Below the pieces are notes generated by a model, which was not told the DNA's origin, searched no databases, and saw only the letters and a program-made list of their open reading frames with translations. 64,000 bases of DNA from Eupeodes corollae (lineage: Eukaryota; Arthropoda; Insecta; Diptera; Syrphidae): positions 105,941,525-106,005,524 of the forward strand of contig NC_079147.1 of assembly GCF_945859685.1 (NCBI RefSeq), given 5' to 3'. Below are positions 11,880 to 23,959 of the stretch, piece by piece. A program made the translations under genes and the position numbers. The first letter of the stretch is position 1. The number at the start of each line of letters is the position of its first letter.

Positions 11880-13260
11880 TTATCAATTCCTAACAAAAGG
11901 CAAAAGTGTTGAAAATTTAATTGACAGTTCGCAAATTGAACAGATTTCCAAAAATAGGCAAAACATAACGGCTATTATCGAAGCAATCATTGTCCAAGGG
12001 CGACAGAAGTAAGCTTTACGCAGGCATCGCGATAGTGGGTCAATAAACAACACGACTAGAACGAGCGAAGGAAGTTTAAGAGCTCTTTTTAAATTCCGAG
12101 CAATTGGGGATCCACTCCTCCGTGCGCATTTAGATGCACGGGGGAAAAGCTTGTTTTGAAGTTTTGACAAAAGAAGGTGTTTGCTAAACTAAAAGATATA
12201 AAATTCTTCTCCATGCTGACGGATAACACTCAGGAGTCAGGACTCAGCTACTGTGCAACAAGTAGTGTTGTGTTCGATATGTTTATAAGAACGAAAATGG
12301 TCAAGAAATCATACGAGAGGATTTTGTAAACTTTGTTCCAACAGCTTTCACGACAGGAATGATATGAAAAAGATCTTTAAGCTTACCAAATTCGACTCTA
12401 TTAACAATGCAGCCTTGACTATTGGAAAATCTTTGAAATTGTGATCAGGATATTTTTTTTAGATCGGTCAAGGATGCTAAGGAGCAATCAATAGGTCTGG
12501 TCAATACAATTTTGTTCAGGAATTATTCGCCAAAAATTTGCTCCGCCTGATTTGTACGTTCCTTATGCAGCACATTCTTTGAACTTTTCTATATCTGTTT
12601 CCAAAAAAATACCACCTGTTAGAGATTGCCTACCCAGAATTGAAGCAGTTTAAAATCTTTTCAAAACAGCAACCTATTCACCAAATTTTAAAAAATCCTG
12701 ATTGTGATTTTCAAAATATTTGTTGAATAATATTTATTTTATCTCGCAATCGACAAAGAAAGCTGTTGTACGCAGACTTTTTGAACTATGTGTATGTTGC
12801 AAAAACAATAATCGAAATCGAAGAGACTCAACAAAACAAGACATTAAAAATTCAGAATCTGACGAGATGGATCTCGAAATAACAAGCAATTAACAATTTT
12901 GAGAAGCTATTTTCGTTTGTGTTCGAGATTCTTGACCAAATAAGAACATTGGAAAGTGTCTCGCACTTTCTTAAAAACTGAACTTAAAAATAGCTATGGA
13001 TTTCGAGTTCTTTCTAGGTCAGCTTAAAGATTATAAGTATAATTTAATAACTCTCGTTCCGCATTAAGTCGTATGTTTGAAAGAGTAAATTAAGACTTGC
13101 TCGAGAAAGACTAAAGGGATCAACTAAAAATTAAACGGACAAAAGACTATTCTTTTTTGAAAGTGTTGGAGATGGAAGAAATATAGCTGAAATTGTTGAT
13201 ATTGACGTTAAACTTAGGAGAATAGTGAACCGGCAAAAGAATCGTTCAAAACTATTCGGT
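11880..13260 (+). pseudogene. hAT-superfamily transposase remnant, P52rIPK/DUF4371-like (right arm)
   Basis: Plus-strand frames give NRQNITAIIEAIIVQGRQK, a stop, ALRRHRDSG, then RAIGDPLLRAHL. Further on come ERKWSRNHTRGF-like, SINNAALTIGKSLKL, IEIEETQQNKTLKIQNLTRW and DYSFLKVLEMEE segments. These follow the order of DUF4371 hAT transposases, with the RNase H-like core badly decayed. I cannot see a convincing C-terminal hAT dimerisation motif. At least ten stops and several frame changes make it non-functional. It lies 30 bases upstream of nothing recognisable and about 300 bases before the next mariner. Confidence 0.72.
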
Positions 13261-13559
13261 TTAAAGTACAGAAGAATATTTTCGTCTTATTTTTTTCAAT
13301 TCTTTTCTCGATTTCTATGTAATACTAATTGGAGAACAATTTAAAAACCCTGAAAACATATTAAAAGGGCTTTCGGTTGTTTTCAAGAATTCATCGCCTG
13401 AACCAGCTTCAAAATTGAATGAAACGGCTGAGTTTTACCAAACCTATTTGACTACGATACCATCTTCTTGAAGAATTTTAACACTTGGAAGATATATTTG
13501 ATTCGAGGGTATAATACTTCCTCTAATAGCTCATTGAAAGCACTCGGAAGCTGCTGCGA

Positions 13560-14310
13560 AGAAAGCTTTCCTTAATTAACGGGTTATTCAAATTGCTGTT
13601 TCAAAAGTATAGGGCTGAAATTCATCTAAGTTGTTAATCCAATTCTTCTGTTTTCAGTTGAAAGTCTGACAACTTTCGCTTAAATAACGTTCGTAAAACT
13701 GAAAATAAAGCTGTTTCAAGTGCAAGTGTTACCGAAGACCCGGATGTATCGATTCCTCGTCGTTCTCAAAAATTAAAACTGTCTTACGGCACATTATGGC
13801 GTCTTTTGAATTAGGATTTACACCTTCATCCATATAAAGTCCTGCTCACACAACAACTGAAGCCAGTTGACCATTCACAATAGGCGAGGCGGTAGACGGT
13901 GATTTTTCGAAAAGAAATTTCTTCACCGTCAAAGCACATTGCTCAGTCGGTGGGTGAACAAACTTGTCGTATTAAGGGTTCTGAGAATGCTGAAGTTATT
14001 AAAGAGAAGCCAATACGTCTCCAATAATAAGTCACTGTTTGGTGCGCTCTTTGGTCCGTAGCTGTGATTGGACCTTACATCTTTGCAAACGACGATTGAA
14101 CGACTATCACCATCAATTTCGCTACGAACCGTGTTTATGCCGATAAACCTTTATATCTTTTGGGCACTTAAAAACCAACATTCATCTTGTTAAAGACTGA
14201 GATACCATCCAAAATGTGTCAAAAAGTGGTGGAAAATTACCTCAAAAGAATCAACGCTCGCAACAATTCGCGTGGTGCTAGTAGTTAACTAACTACCTGA
14301 TACAGCTTCT
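13560..14310 (+). pseudogene. mariner-like transposase, internally deleted (right arm)
   Basis: Frames contain a possible N-terminal trace near 13585, then DPDVSIPRRSQKLKL and SYGTLW (DNA-binding to linker region), HPYKVLLTQQLKPVDH, SENAEVIKEKPIRLQ, VTVWCALWSVAVIGPYIF and then NRVYADKP followed by CQKVVENYLKRIN and NNSRG (C-terminus). The family normally has about 130 residues with the second and third catalytic acids between IGPYF and RVYADKP; these are deleted. A related, differently deleted copy sits at 60810-61420. Confidence 0.78.
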
Positions 14311-14324
14311 GTTCTATAAAATGC

Positions 14325-15725
14325 TCCTTCGACTTAAAGCTTTATTCTTCCCAAAGTTAGTTCTATGGAAGTCAATATGTATAAAATAAAATGTAAGCAT
14401 GGTATATTACCCGCCTCGGTAAATCAACAGTACTCAAGATAGCAAATAAGATGCATCGATTTCACCTTTAATGAGTTGATGAAGAAATACTAAGTCATAA
14501 TTAACACGCCTTTGATGAAGAGATTGCATTTAATGAAGCTGAATATGATGTGCATAGGGTGGCAGATCAAAAGGATCATTCTAAGTAAGGCCCTGAAGGG
14601 CAATGCGACTGAACATTACTCGAGCGCAGAAATGACGTTACATCGTTAAAAGACGTCATGAATGGAAGAGGGCCAAGAAGGCTTCGCTGGGGAATACCAG
14701 GTTGAGCAACAAAAGGCTTTGAATGACAATTTATAAATTTTGCCTCACACTTTCAAAAACAACATCTTTAAATAAAAATGGAATGCAAGAAAGCTTTGCA
14801 ATGGGCCTGTAGTTGCTTATATCCACCTTGATACCTTTCTTGAAAATTGGTGTTAGAAATGACTTCTTCCATGTTCTGGGAAATTTTCCTGTTTTTAGAG
14901 AAAGTTTGAATAAGACCGTAAGAGGTTCAACTAAAGCCTTACTACACTTTTTTAATACTCGGGGGGGTGGACCGCCTGAACAGTCATCATTCAACACAAA
15001 AGATCAAGGACCGTACTCTGTAGCACAGCTAGATTGCGAAAAGCAGTGAAGATTATTAAAATATACTTCATCAACTACTTCAGAGCTATTAACACACGAA
15101 AATTTGTTGCAAAAGCATTATAGATATCAACATTATTATCTAATGAAAGGTTCTTGGAAGTGAAGTTAACTAGATTTTTTCTTTTAGCTTACAAGTTTCC
15201 AAATTTTGTTAGGATTCTCTTTCAACGAATTCTCTTTGAAGAAGTTGATTAGAGACCGAGTTTTCCATGACTTATTTCTTTTGTTACGCAGTACTTAAAC
15301 GAAATTCTTTCGTGTACCAAGAGTGGCTAAAGTTTGTATTTCTTGATTTCTTTAAAAGTCGCCAATATTAGATAATGGTAATGTACCAGCAATTCTAGAA
15401 ATGGTAAAATAATAATAAAATAAATTATATAAACAATCAAAAGAATCACTGTGTTCAGTAAGGTGATTACTTAAGTCAAGAAATATGTCCAAAAGGGGTT
15501 GATATTTATCAATATTAGTAATTCCTGGTCTTGATTCTAGAATAACGGTACTAGTAGCGTCAGAAGAAAATACTAAATCTAGAATTTGATTTTTTTAATT
15601 TTTAATATAGCGTTTTTGGTGTAAGTCAGTTCTATTTATAAAGATAGCTCCAGGAATCCAGTCAATGTGTGGTAAATTAAAATCAGCTAAAAGTAAAATA
15701 TTCTATTTTGAACGTCGAACTTGTA
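14325..15725 (-). pseudogene. Jockey-clade LINE remnant (right arm)
   Basis: This is the mirror copy of 5095-6265 and is less deleted in the linker. The minus strand reads GDFNLPHIDW (endonuclease, near 15690), a linker of about 600 bases, PPRVLKKCSKALVEPL, FPRTWKKSFLTPIFKKG and DISNYRPIAKLS (RT fingers, 14780-14997), then the C-terminal HQRRVNYDLVFLHQ block. The longest open stretch is 88 codons (14731-14997). Catalytic RT motifs are missing. The NYRPIAKLS continuation, absent from the left copy, shows the left copy has the additional damage. Confidence 0.85.
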
Positions 15726-16229
15726 GAGTTGTAGAAGCTGAGTAAGGTCAATGATTCTCAAGAATTTTTTCTATGTGAGTCCTGAAAGTAAAGGACGTTC
15801 TTATCCCTCTACCTTTCCATAATCATGACCCCTTCCCACATAAACAAGGCATGCAAGCCAACGCTTATGTCACCAACTCCCATCCCACCTACTACGTTGT
15901 AATGGCGAAAAAGCGAAAAACTAAACAGCGCTCCTCTCTCCCGTGCTCCTTTTCACTCTAGGTAACTTAGCTCAATTGCTGTTTACCAATCCTAATCATT
16001 TCCTTACATATCATGATGATGTTCTTAGCATCAACTGACTCCTTACTCTAACTCTTCATTTCTAACCACCTCTTATCTTTATTGGGCTGGATCTAAGGTG
16101 TTAAATGACCCGTGCCGATGATCAGCCTGGCTGGGGACCCAATTCAAAAATATCTCAGTCTCTAACGAAGTATCCGGTTACCTGGTGACCTCCAGATTAA
16201 CTATCCTTATCTGTATATGCGAATCTCTG

Positions 16230-17345
16230 TACAGACGGGCCTATATTTCTTCGCAAATCGTGGGACCGTGGGAGATGAATACAAACAAAAAAGAAAAGAA
16301 TGATGAGACCCCGGCCTGCAGTTTGGCGTCAAAGCCTGCTGCCGTATCTCCTGCGTCCGACACAGAGAAGGGAGTAATGGCAGTCCATGGACCCTACTCT
16401 GGTAGGTTGCGATACCTAATTCCAGTAGTGGCGGTGTTGTGAATAATGGCCCTACCATTACTACTGAGAGTGAATCCAGAATTGGAAAGGTGAAACTCTC
16501 GAAAAGCCTCTACAAACAAAAGCGGCAAGCTGCGAGAATCCTAAAGGCCTCTGGTGCATCATTAGAAGCTGAAAGGACACCAGCAAACTACTTGAGTTGA
16601 ATGGGCAAACAATGTTCTTGCTGCAACAATAACCAGTAAAGACTCTACGTCTAATCGCGAAAGGTCTTTTGAGGGGCCATACCGACACCAAAACGGCCTC
16701 GTGTGCACAATCCCATCAGGCAATAAGCAAGTTTCAGTGAAGTCACGAAGGGCAAAGTCGTTGTTGCGGTCATTGACAGGAGCGATGATGATGACACAAT
16801 ATCGGCTGATTGTTAGCAGCTGGTCAATGTTACGCTCTCCGGTGGCTTTTTAAGCATTTTGAGAGAGCTTCCAGGACTACTTCCTTTCATAAGCGATTGG
16901 GGTTGTCATCGGGGTCATGTCAAACTCATGGTTTCTAGCTGTCAGAGGTCTGGTGAAGTTTGGCAAGGATCAAGGTTGTCGCTAAAGAAGACATTCCTGG
17001 CAGACCTAGAGCCAGCATTTGGATTCCAATCAAACCTCCTGGTATCGAGGACATTCTCGAGATGATCAAGGTTTGTAATCGCCAAGCTAGATTAAGTGAA
17101 TGGTCTTTATAGGAGTGCCATTGTGGTACTCAATAAAGAATCTTTGGCTCCTTTAGCCTTGACCAATGGCTCTATAAATTATGGTTTCGAATCCATCAAA
17201 ATTCGAATGTAAAAAAAAATAAGGCTATCGCGGATAGCGGACCTCCTACAACACTCGAAGGTGAACTCGCGGTTGGTGGCCCTGAGACGTGCGTCGTCTT
17301 CTCTCCCAACAGACGGTAACGATGCGCCCATGCCCTTGAATTAAG
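16230..17345 (+). pseudogene. DUF4780 gag-like ORF (right arm, fuller copy)
   Basis: This is the fuller of the two copies. From 16276 it has MNTNKKEKNDET, SKPAAVSPASDTEKG, and a basic helical stretch KLSKSLYKQKRQAARILKAS (about 16485-16550) missing from the left arm. Then come VVVAVIDRSDDDD, ILRELPGLLPFISD, GHVKLMVSSCQRS, a frameshift into ARIWIP-like and IEDILEMIK, and ALTNGSINYGFESIKI near 17160-17205. This is the standard order of an insect retroelement DUF4780 protein. Several stops and at least three frameshifts break it. The adjoining Jockey is in the opposite strand, so the two are separate insertions. Confidence 0.72.
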
Positions 17346-17559
17346 CAAAGTTTCTGTCAAAACGAATACGTCGTGTGGGAATTATTGAGCGTTAAAAAAG
17401 AAAATTTTAGTAGAAGAGGTAAGTCTGTTAAGTTTTTTGAATAGGTTCTCAAAGAAGCACCTTGTTTTTGATTTTATGTAAATTCTTTGACTAAAGTCCC
17501 TGTGGTATTCGTTACTAATTTAAAAATTGTTTGCTATTTCATAATAAATAGACTTCTGA

Positions 17560-17935
17560 ACATTATTTGCAAATCGGGCTAATTTCTTACCAAATTAATG
17601 GTTCGGTCGTGTGATGCAAATAAACAATCAATTTATTGAAGAAGACTTTTAGTGAGCGCATTATCTCGCATCGTGGGCCTGTCGTAAGGACACCAAGACT
17701 GTGCAATTTAACACCGCTTGACTATTATTTGTAGGGTTATGTGAAATCGTTTGCTTCTGGGCAAATAGGACAGAGACGTTTGACGCCTTGAAAGAAAATA
17801 ATCGGAATGCCATTGTTTACATACGGCCCCAATTGCTGCAAAAAGTGGTCGGAAATTCGGCCTTAATATTGTTTGCCTCTGCAGGCGGCCGAGGAGAATA
17901 AAAACGTTTTCAACAATTTTCAAAAATGAAGTTTT
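17560..17935 (+). pseudogene. mariner-like transposase, C-terminal fragment (right arm)
   Basis: Frames show FGERIISHRGPV-like sequence replaced here by SERIISHRGPV, LTPLDYYL, stop, GYVKSF, then ETFDALKENNRNAI, RPQLLQKVV and a GGRGE-like tail. This is the C-terminal third of a mariner transposase around the third catalytic acid. It is a different mariner subtype from the copy at 13560-14310, judging by the divergent C-terminal block. Confidence 0.7.
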
Positions 17936-17939
17936 ATTT

Positions 17940-20344
17940 TGTATTTTATTAATTCCGAATCATGAAAGGTTGTTGTTGGGGGCTTCGTTATTTTTCGACA
18001 AAGTCCTTAAATGCTAAGACTTCATTCCAATACTTACTACTTAACTTAATTAAATACTTACATATTGACGTTTAAGGTAACCCAATGTTATAGGGCGACG
18101 ACCTTAGAGTAAATTAATGTCGATTGACATTCTTTAATGACTTGAAAAAGAATAAATTTAAAAAAAAAGATTTTTTGAAGCAAACTATCACAAACATATA
18201 ACAAGCTATTAAGTCATATCTTGACACATAACTCACCCTTGTACCTTCTAAAGATTTATTCTAAAATGTTCAGTTTTGAAAGTTTTTAATAGATTTTTCT
18301 TTTTCCTAACAGTTTTCAAACTTCTCATAATTCGAAATCAAAAATGAAGGCTATGTTTCCAAAGAGTTTTAAGTAGTTTTCTTTTCTCATTGGAGTATTT
18401 TTGCTTAGAGTGAAAATAAATATGTAAATATTTCTTATTACGAACAAATTTAGAATCTTATGAAAGCAGGGCTCCAGTCCAATCTATCAGCTCTGAGTGT
18501 TTGTAAAGAAAAAAAGCCAAATAAAAGAATTTTATTTTCTTGATGAAAAACTTCAGGCTAAATTCTTCTAATTATTTTCTTCAAAACAATGCAAAAGGAA
18601 GGTTACTATTTTCTTTTTCTTCTACTTCTATTTTTCTTCACTTCGGTCATACAAAAATGTTCCTATTTGTAGAAAACACAAAAAAAAAATTAAACCTATC
18701 ATTTCACTCCTTTGGTACATTACCTATCTTCTTACATTTTCAAGGACAACCTTTTGTTTGCTAAGGCGAGTTTGGCATCGGCACTATTCATTTTTTTTTT
18801 CTTTTAATTTCTTTATAGTGTTTTCATAACAAAACAACAAAAAGCAAATTTATATAATTTATTTACTTTGGGTTTGTATAAAGGGACATTAATTAAATTA
18901 AAGAATGATAAAGTCTTTTCAAAGGCTTTCGTTATACTCAATTGTTTATTACGCCCAAGGTAATGAAGAATGATTCTTGAAAATATTATGTTAATGACAT
19001 TATGGTTGGTCGTTGGTTGCTAATGAGCTAAAAATAAATTATTAAGTGCATTAGCCTCTAAAAAATGAACAAAGACTACTTACACGTGTTTGAAATATTT
19101 TATACCAAAAAGTGTATTTAATTGGGTAAGAACTTTAAGAGAATTTTAGAATTTGCTATATAACAAAAAAAAAACACTTTGGTTTTATGAACATACAAAA
19201 TAACTTTATACAATTCAAACCTATGCAAATTAAATAGCTTAGTTCAATTTTGAAGGACTTCATTCTTTTTTGCGATAATATTAAGATAAATAAAGGAGAC
19301 GAAAATTTAATTAACATTTTCTTCGAATCCAAATTTTGTTTTGTTCAATTTGTATTCAAAGTTAAAAAATCATTCTATCAAATATCCTTTATCAAACATC
19401 AACATCTTTGTTTTTCACTGAATTTATATTTGTGTGTCTTCTCTTAACAATATCATCAAACAACACATATGTAGATCTATGTTCTTCTGTTCATTCGATT
19501 ATGCAATCCCAAACTTTATATTATCGGAATAATAAAGTAGATAAGAAGGGTTATATTCACATACCTTCAAAAATTCTAAACTCAACTCAACCAGCTTTTC
19601 AATACATTCTGTTTTTAACATATTACATTTTCCTTCCACTTAATGCTAAACACGCATCCAGATAATATACTCAAAGGCATTCATATTCCTGACCCTTTTC
19701 CGAAACACAAAAACCAAAAAAGGAAAAGAATCAAGAAGAAAAAAGAAAAAACCGAAAACGAACAATAATAATACCCATACCCTCGGATACAGATTTGAAT
19801 TAAATAGAAGAAAAAAAAATTAAAACAAAATTCGAAAACCCTCGAAACCACTGAAAATAATCTATTCTTTGATATTATCCCCCAAAAAATGCCCAAAAGG
19901 GCCCAATTGAAATGCCAAGAACACACAACCCATATAATGCTCGTATAAGGAAATGTGCAAGCTCACTCAAAAATAAAGGACTCGCATGAGCGTATAATCT
20001 CCTTTAAAAAACACATACACACACATACCTACATATATGTACCTTCACTTCAATTTAAAATAAGAATGGATCCTATCTCAAGTCTATACAATAATATTTG
20101 TTTGTAATTCACACGCCTCAATTTTTATATTGGCTTCCTTGAGGAGAAAAAAGACAAAAATAAATGTCATGCACGGCTGAGTAACTGGGTTCAAGGTTTA
20201 GGGGTATAGGTACTTGGTTAGTGTCATAAGTGAGGGTTTAATTTTTTGAAGATTGAATTTAAACAAAAATAATAGATACAAATATTTAGGAAATTTTGTT
20301 TTAATTTAGAAAAATCAAATAAAAGTGGTGATTCGTCCCTATTT
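17940..20344. other. Outer right arm, AT-rich, no gene recognised
   Basis: This is the partner of 661-3050. No family motif is seen. An 85-codon frame at 19408-19665 (+) mirrors that at 1344-1601. A small local difference from the left arm occurs near 18460-18500, where the right arm has an unrelated short stretch. Confidence 0.5.
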
Positions 20345-20539
20345 AAAGATTATGAAGTAAGAAATACTCGTGTGAAAAACTTTAGAATCGCTAATTGAAA
20401 AGCCATCAAAATTTAGGGTTTTAGATATTATAGGCACTTTTTTATTTTAGTTTCTATAATTGGTCATTATAGTAATTATAGGCCAGATGGTTGTTATAGC
20501 GCTATTCTGGTCAGGCAACACTCAAAGGAAGGTATGTAG

Positions 20540-21483
20540 AGATTTGTTCTGAGTTAAACCATCTGACTCAGTTAGTTAACAAGACAACTTGGCTTCCAGA
20601 CGTAGCAATTCAATCCGCCAACAATCTAGAATTACCTCTGCTCCTAATGAATATGTGGTTAACGTGTTATCGCCTCTAGACACACCAAACCATTGTATCA
20701 TATCTACCAATTCCATAATTCCTAAAAACCATTGCTAAAATTATTACTCCTAAGACAACCGTTTGGCAATATGAGAAAGACAACTGGGATGTTCTCAGCG
20801 ATTTCTTCAGCAACCTTAACTAGTCACTAAGCTTCCCTTTACAATCTATCAAACCCAAAGAAAACTTATTGTTTGATTCAAGTGGTAAAGAGCTACTTAG
20901 GATCAAAGACGTAAGTTTCCGGATATACAAACACGATCCCACTGAGGAAAACCAAAATAAGTTTAAACAAGCCAAATAGACCTGTAACGAGCATATTACA
21001 TTTTTGTATTACAAGAACTTAAGGCTAAATAATGCCCCAAAGGTAGTAAAAAAAATATGTCTCCGTCGTTCCTACGCTTGTTTTTAATGGCACTTCTGTT
21101 GAAAACTCGATTGATAAAGCCAATTTGTTTTTAATTCGACGCTTCCAAAGATTAGCATGACTCCTCCTTTGTTTGAAAGCGTAAACGAATTTATTGGACG
21201 ACTCTTCCTTTACAAATGTTAGAGTACTAAAAGACTTCGATATTTACAAATCCACTTTCCAGAACATTTTATTGGAAGAGGTGTTTTTCAACGCTGGCAA
21301 AACCTTAGCGTTAGCTTTTCTATCTGTCACACTCCTCAAAACTCGTTGCCAATGGAGGGAAAACAACATTTGTCCAGCCTGTTCTTAAAAAAAGTGAATC
21401 CATCCTCGCCAACATCACCTTTCAAAACCTCTCTCCTTTAACTAGTGCTAATACTTTTTCTCTGCAGTAAAATTTTAAACTGT
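20540..21483 (+). pseudogene. Jockey-clade LINE fragment, family A copy 1
   Basis: Broken frames give the end of an endonuclease domain: LTQLVNKTTWLPDVAIQS, then APNEYVVNVLSPLDTPNHC. That region corresponds to the conserved LG.SDH of apurinic-like endonucleases, here decayed to LDTPNH. Then follow TTVWQYEKDNWD (linker start) and a linker to VLKDFDIYKST near 21220 and a PVLKKSES piece of the RT N-terminus near 21380. The RT proper is absent. The SINE at 21498 was inserted at its 3' side. The same family recurs at 29580, 47140, 53050 and 61490. Confidence 0.7.
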
Positions 21484-21497
21484 ATTACCGACGATTG

Positions 21498-21817
21498 CCA
21501 GTACCCGTGGCATAATGGTTAGTGCGGTGGACTGTCATGCAAGGGGTCTTGGGTTCAATCCCTGCCTGTGCCCCCATAATTTAAAAAAAAATAATTTTCG
21601 AGGGTACTGCCTCTTGCGATTAATTGACAAATCCTTCAAGAGTAATTCTTGTCATGAAAAAGTGCTTTCTCAAACTAGCCGTTCGGATTCGGCTTAAAAT
21701 TGTAGGTCCCCTCCATTCCTGACAACATTACTCACACACAGGAATGATTGAGAGTTGTAAGTCACTAGGCCCTGGTTCTCAACGGACTGTTGCGCCACCC
21801 ATTTTTTTTTTATTTTT
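21498..21817 (+). mobile_element. tRNA-derived SINE, full copy with target-site duplication
   Basis: The head has an RNA polymerase III box A-like stretch (TGGCATAATGGTTAGTGCGG) and a box B-like GGGTTCAATCCC. A body of about 200 bases follows (TACTGCCTCTTGCG, AAAAGTGCTTTCTCAAAC, CCGTTCGGATTCGGC), then a 3' tail ending GGACTGTTGCGCCACC and a T/A-rich end. The 14-base word ATTACCGACGATTG occurs directly before (21484-21497) and directly after (21818-21831), a clean target-site duplication. In better copies the tRNA-like head pairs GTGGC with GCCAC as an acceptor stem. It is non-coding. Confidence 0.92.
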
Positions 21818-21831
21818 ATTACCGACGATTG

Positions 21832-22225
21832 GACACTCTTATACAGGTATTTGTAATTTTTGGAAGAAGGACTTTTAACTTTGACAAAGCCGAAAGCGCA
21901 TCAGGCGCGGAAGTTCTACCGATCCGTCCGAAACATGCTGCTGCACATATTTCAGGAACGTAGGGAGAAATCTGATTACCGATCCTGCAAACATACGGCA
22001 GCATTTGGAAGTGTACTTTAATTAATTGCTAAAGGGTTTAGCTCACTGAAGAGGTGAAGGCCCACAAATTCAAAAAGAAGCATAAATTCTACCGCCACCA
22101 AGCATAGAAAAGGTCGGGAAGTTTGGAAAAAGTCCCCGGGAGCCGATGGTGTCATATCGAGCAATTCATGATATTAAAGCGTACGTATGGGAACATGAAG
22201 AAATTCCAGAAGACTGTCTAATAGG
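21832..22225 (+). pseudogene. RTE-clade LINE fragment, linker to start of RT
   Basis: Broken frames read LITDPANIRQHLEVYFN, PPPSIEKV, KSPGADGVISS and then WEHEEIPEDCLIG. These match the region before and at the start of the reverse transcriptase of RTE-clade LINEs (insert, PPP..EEV, GADG, WEEE.IP.DW). It is short and has several frame changes. The SINE target duplication touches its 5' side. Confidence 0.55.
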
Positions 22226-22530
22226 TATAGGGTTTTTCAATCAGGGCGGGTAGATGTCGTGGCGTTTACTGTTTGTCACGTATAGCGCCGCCGCCGGCCG
22301 CCCTGCTGGAACCACATGTCTAGGTTGAACCATTTGATTCAATTTGGGCCATAAGAAGTTGGTTATCATCGTTATGTAGCGCACACTGTTGACGGTGACC
22401 GCCTAACTAACTTCGTTTTTAAAAATATACGGACCAATTACGCCACCAGCCCAAAATCCACCCCAAACGGTAACTTTTTGATGATGCGTTATCACCCGCG
22501 AATCCCGCGGTTGGTGTCGACCCATATTAT
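22226..22530 (-). pseudogene. mariner-like transposase fragment
   Basis: On the minus strand, frames resemble the central mariner catalytic domain: a VTVWGGF.AGGVIGPYIFKN-like block with TVNS, then DMWFQQ-like residues at about 22315, where the family has DMWFQQDGA. After FQQ the sequence turns into a GC-rich GCC repeat (22285-22300), so the D of the catalytic motif is not seen. It is a fragment only. Confidence 0.55.
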
Positions 22531-23959
22531 ATGATATTATATTGTCCCATGCCAAAGAAAATAAGAGCTGCCACAACGTGCAGCAACTAAACAGGTATCA
22601 CGTTGTTGAGTATCGACTATATGATACTCGCCTCATTCCTACAAGATCGAAAAGCGCATTACTCATAAACTATAATGGGTCAATATTAGTGTAGTTTTAT
22701 TCAAAGCAAATCAACAACTGATCAGATTTTTACCCTCAAGCAGGAGGCGATGAAAAAATGTATAGAATTAAGTATTTCTACTTCTGTTGTTGTTTCTATT
22801 ACTACTTACTTAGTTGATATTTATCAACATTTTACCAAATGTCAAAAATATAATGCACAAAATTAACTCGGAGCAAAAAATAATTTTTTGTTCATAAAAT
22901 ATTCGAGATGACAATTATTTTTGTTAAGTTTTTCATGTTTGGTTCGTGAGATATTTTGGGTTGAAGACGAAAAGAAGATTTTGGAGGAAGAAGATTTTGA
23001 AATGTTTGAAGATTCAGTGTTGTGTAGGAATGTTAAAAGTTTTTAAACTCGAGCAAATCCTCTTGAAGAGCTGGACGATGGTGAATTTTACTCCAGGTAT
23101 AGATTGTAAATTGTTAACTAGTATCGTGCTAAGGCCTTAAGTTTGACACACAAATATTTAAAGTCAATATCTCTCTTTTTGGATCAAGTTTAATTTTTAA
23201 TTGCTTTTGCATTTTTTCTTTTTGTAAATTAAAATCAGTTAAAGTTAAGAGAATATTCGATAATATTTTTGTTTCAGTAGATACATATTGTATTAAGATA
23301 ATTTTTTCAAAAACAAATTTGAATTAGAATATTTTGAAATTCCTTGTTTTAATAATTGTATGGAATGGAATAATTTTGAAATCAATACATTAATTTTGTC
23401 TGCATTCATTTAAAGTGTAATCGAAAATCATTTTTTATTCGAACTATCAAAAAAAAACTATCAATGTTAAAAACTATGAATGTTAGAAGATAAAATTATT
23501 TTGAACCCAATTTCTTAAATTATTAAATCCAATAAAACAGTGTTGAAAATTTTATATTTTTTTAGGTTTATGTTTTTTGAAAAAAAAACTTATCGATTTT
23601 TCTAAAAGAATCGCAAAAATATTTGTCTATAATTTTTGTATATAATTGAGATGACAAACATTTTTCTTATAAATGAAACCCTTTTATAAATTTTTCTTAA
23701 TAAATTTAATTGAACTCGTTTATGTTATTAATTCAAGAGATATTCGGGGTCGGCAAACATTTTCTTTTCTTTTATAAATTGCTATAGTAAAAACCACAAG
23801 CTCAATTTTTTAAAAGTAGTTGTTGCAACTTCTGATGTTATTGACTTAAAATGTATTTTAAGTCAATATTTCTGCTGGTTCTTAAGCAATGGCCGACAAA
23901 AAAAAAGGTATCCTGAATTCACAGACGCATTACCAAACATCTGTCTAAGAACCTTTGAT
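22531..23959. other. AT-rich DNA, partly repeat R-a
   Basis: No coding motif is seen. A word near 22940 (TTTGGTTCGTGAGATATTTTGGG) resembles the reverse complement of 11165-11200 in R-a copy 2, so part of 22900-23960 may be the body of R-a copy 3 in minus orientation. Confidence 0.4.

Larger units (their letters stand above)
11494..20344 (-). repeat. Right arm of large inverted repeat
   Basis: This is the reverse-complement partner of 661-9029. It keeps segments missing from the left arm: about 215 bases near 15250-15460, about 100 bases near 16080-16150 and about 190 bases near 16400-16600. It lacks the 89-base tandem duplication. Homology stops abruptly at 20344, after GTCCCTATTT. Confidence 0.95.

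Noticed and set aside
21500..21575. tRNA gene candidates at 21500, 37684, 48954, 50825 and 53894
   Set aside because: Box A and box B are present, but each is followed by the same 200-base SINE body, and one has target-site duplications. They are SINE heads.
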